From contig JAZKBK010000001.1 of assembly GCA_040388625.1 (NCBI GenBank), forward strand, positions 124,001 to 188,000: a DNA stretch of 64,000 nucleotides. Reading direction: 5' to 3'. Positions 63,529-64,000 of this stretch are shown here, one piece after another. The DNA comes from Gemmatimonadota bacterium (GTDB lineage Bacteria; Gemmatimonadota; Gemmatimonadetes; Gemmatimonadales; Gemmatimonadaceae). Position 1 is the stretch's first letter. Every line of letters starts with the position of its first letter. The translations under genes and the position numbers were made by a program. Under the pieces are notes generated by a model that saw only the letters and a list, made by a program, of their open reading frames with translations, ran no database searches and had not been told where the DNA came from.

Positions 63529-64000
63529 GAAGAAAGACGTCCGTTATATGAGTCCAGGCACTACTGCGAGCCTGGCGGCGGCGCTGTTAATTGGCGGATG
63601 CAACCCGGCGGCGAAAGATAAGACACCGCAGACGGTACAGACGGTTGAGGCCGCTCCGCCCGCCAGCGTCTCCTCGCCCGACCCAGCCGCGGCTGGCCCG
63701 ACGGTGCTGTTCATCGGTACCAGCCTCACGGCCGGCCTCGGCCTGCGGCCGGAGCAGGCCTATCCGGCACTGATCCAGGCAAAGGCCGACTCCGCCGGCA
63801 CACCGCTCACCGCCGTGAATGCCGGTGTGAGCGGCGAAACGTCAGCCGGTGCACTGAACAGGATCGACTGGGTGCTCCGCAGCCCCGCCGACGTCGTCGT
63901 CCTGGAAACAGGGGCGAACGACGCCCTTCGGGCGCTCCCGGTGTCCGAGGCTCGGTCAAACATCGCTGAAATTCTGGATCGGATAAAGGCGGCAAAGCCA
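63527..64000 (+). CDS. tesA: Arylesterase/thioesterase TesA (GDSL/SGNH), partial
   Basis: The gene starts at 63527 and runs past the window end. The visible 158 residues have a signal (lipobox GGC at Cys25, after MKKDVRYMSP), then VLFIGTSLTAGLGL with the catalytic Ser in block I, NAGVSGETSAG (block II) and VLETGANDALRAL (block III). This is the TesA/multifunctional esterase group. The ATG at 63548 is an alternative, but it lacks the basic residues of a signal. The first ATG shares the CATG with ybbA on the other strand. The His of block V must lie beyond the end. Confidence 0.9.
   Translation, partial: MKKDVRYMSPGTTASLAAALLIGGCNPAAKDKTPQTVQTVEAAPPASVSSPDPAAAGPTVLFIGTSLTAGLGLRPEQAYPALIQAKADSAGTPLTAVNAGVSGETSAGALNRIDWVLRSPADVVVLETGANDALRALPVSEARSNIAEILDRIKAAKP

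Overview
The window reads as ordinary chromosomal DNA from a high-GC, diderm (outer-membrane) bacterium. It has two TonB-dependent receptors, an RND tripartite efflux operon, SurA, a family-9 heptosyltransferase and many lipoprotein/Sec signal peptides. Gene style (TonB receptors with a carboxypeptidase-regulatory N-domain, DUF4384 and DUF4097 proteins, many GTG/TTG starts, few strong Shine-Dalgarno sites) makes me think of Gemmatimonadota, but this is inference: no rRNA or other phylogenetic marker was compared. There is no CRISPR array, no insertion sequence and no prophage block; the one tRNA is tRNA-Ile(GAU).

Layout. (1) 1-9 kb, plus strand: a heavy-metal CzcCBA operon bracketed by two related small His/Cys proteins and followed by a TonB receptor behind two tandem hairpins. 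(2) 9.1-22.9 kb, minus strand: a tight 14-gene run, many genes joined by 1-4 nt stop/start overlaps. In transcription order: DUF4384 protein, lepA, GT9 glycosyltransferase, ROK kinase, PfkB kinase, STAS/HATPase protein, DUF4325-like STAS protein, small protein, trans-sulfuration enzyme, ftsE, ftsX, envC-like, nfo, GHL10 glycoside hydrolase. (3) 23-30.1 kb, plus strand: mfd, parvulin lipoprotein, surA, pdxA, meeting a CorC/DUF21 protein tail-to-tail. (4) 31.5-35.1 kb: typA, a hyperacidic protein, a divergent pair of helix-turn-helix genes with operator-like repeats, tRNA-Ile.

(5) 35.3-43.9 kb: mixed single genes. These are two small secreted proteins with Spy/CpxP-like motifs, an alpha/beta hydrolase, a heme-type binding lipoprotein, a triple-repeat DUF3761-like protein, a membrane-anchored GNAT with a coupled 39-residue membrane peptide, a minimal sugar-phosphate transferase, a NUDIX hydrolase, a nitroreductase and a DUF4097 protein. 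(6) 43.9-50.4 kb: PLP decarboxylase, SDR, cupin, two copies of an unrecognised small protein family around a GNAT and a membrane/coiled-coil protein, then a second TonB receptor. (7) 50.4-57.7 kb: class C beta-lactamase-like lipoprotein, NagB-PIG-L fusion, phenylalanine hydroxylase, WtpA-like binding protein, secreted HExxH protease. (8) 57.7-60.2 kb: a patch of unrecognised genes, one of them frameshifted, with composition that looks less GC-rich by eye. (9) 60.3-64 kb: the conserved ybbP-ybbA / tesA arrangement, with the two divergent genes sharing one CATG for both start codons; tesA runs off the end.

How the parts may work together. CzcCBA with its flanking His/Cys proteins and receptor looks like one metal-handling unit. 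The 9-23 kb run joins translation (LepA), sugar kinases/glycosyltransfer, a partner-switch-like pair and the FtsEX-EnvC septal hydrolase control system. Mfd, two PPIases and PdxA form a repair/envelope-folding/cofactor operon. The best candidates for undescribed biology are the paired His/Cys proteins around czcCBA, the STAS-HATPase/DUF4325 pair inside the kinase run, the two-copy small family at 46.7 and 47.9 kb, the GNAT/39-residue peptide pair, and the divergent HTH locus.
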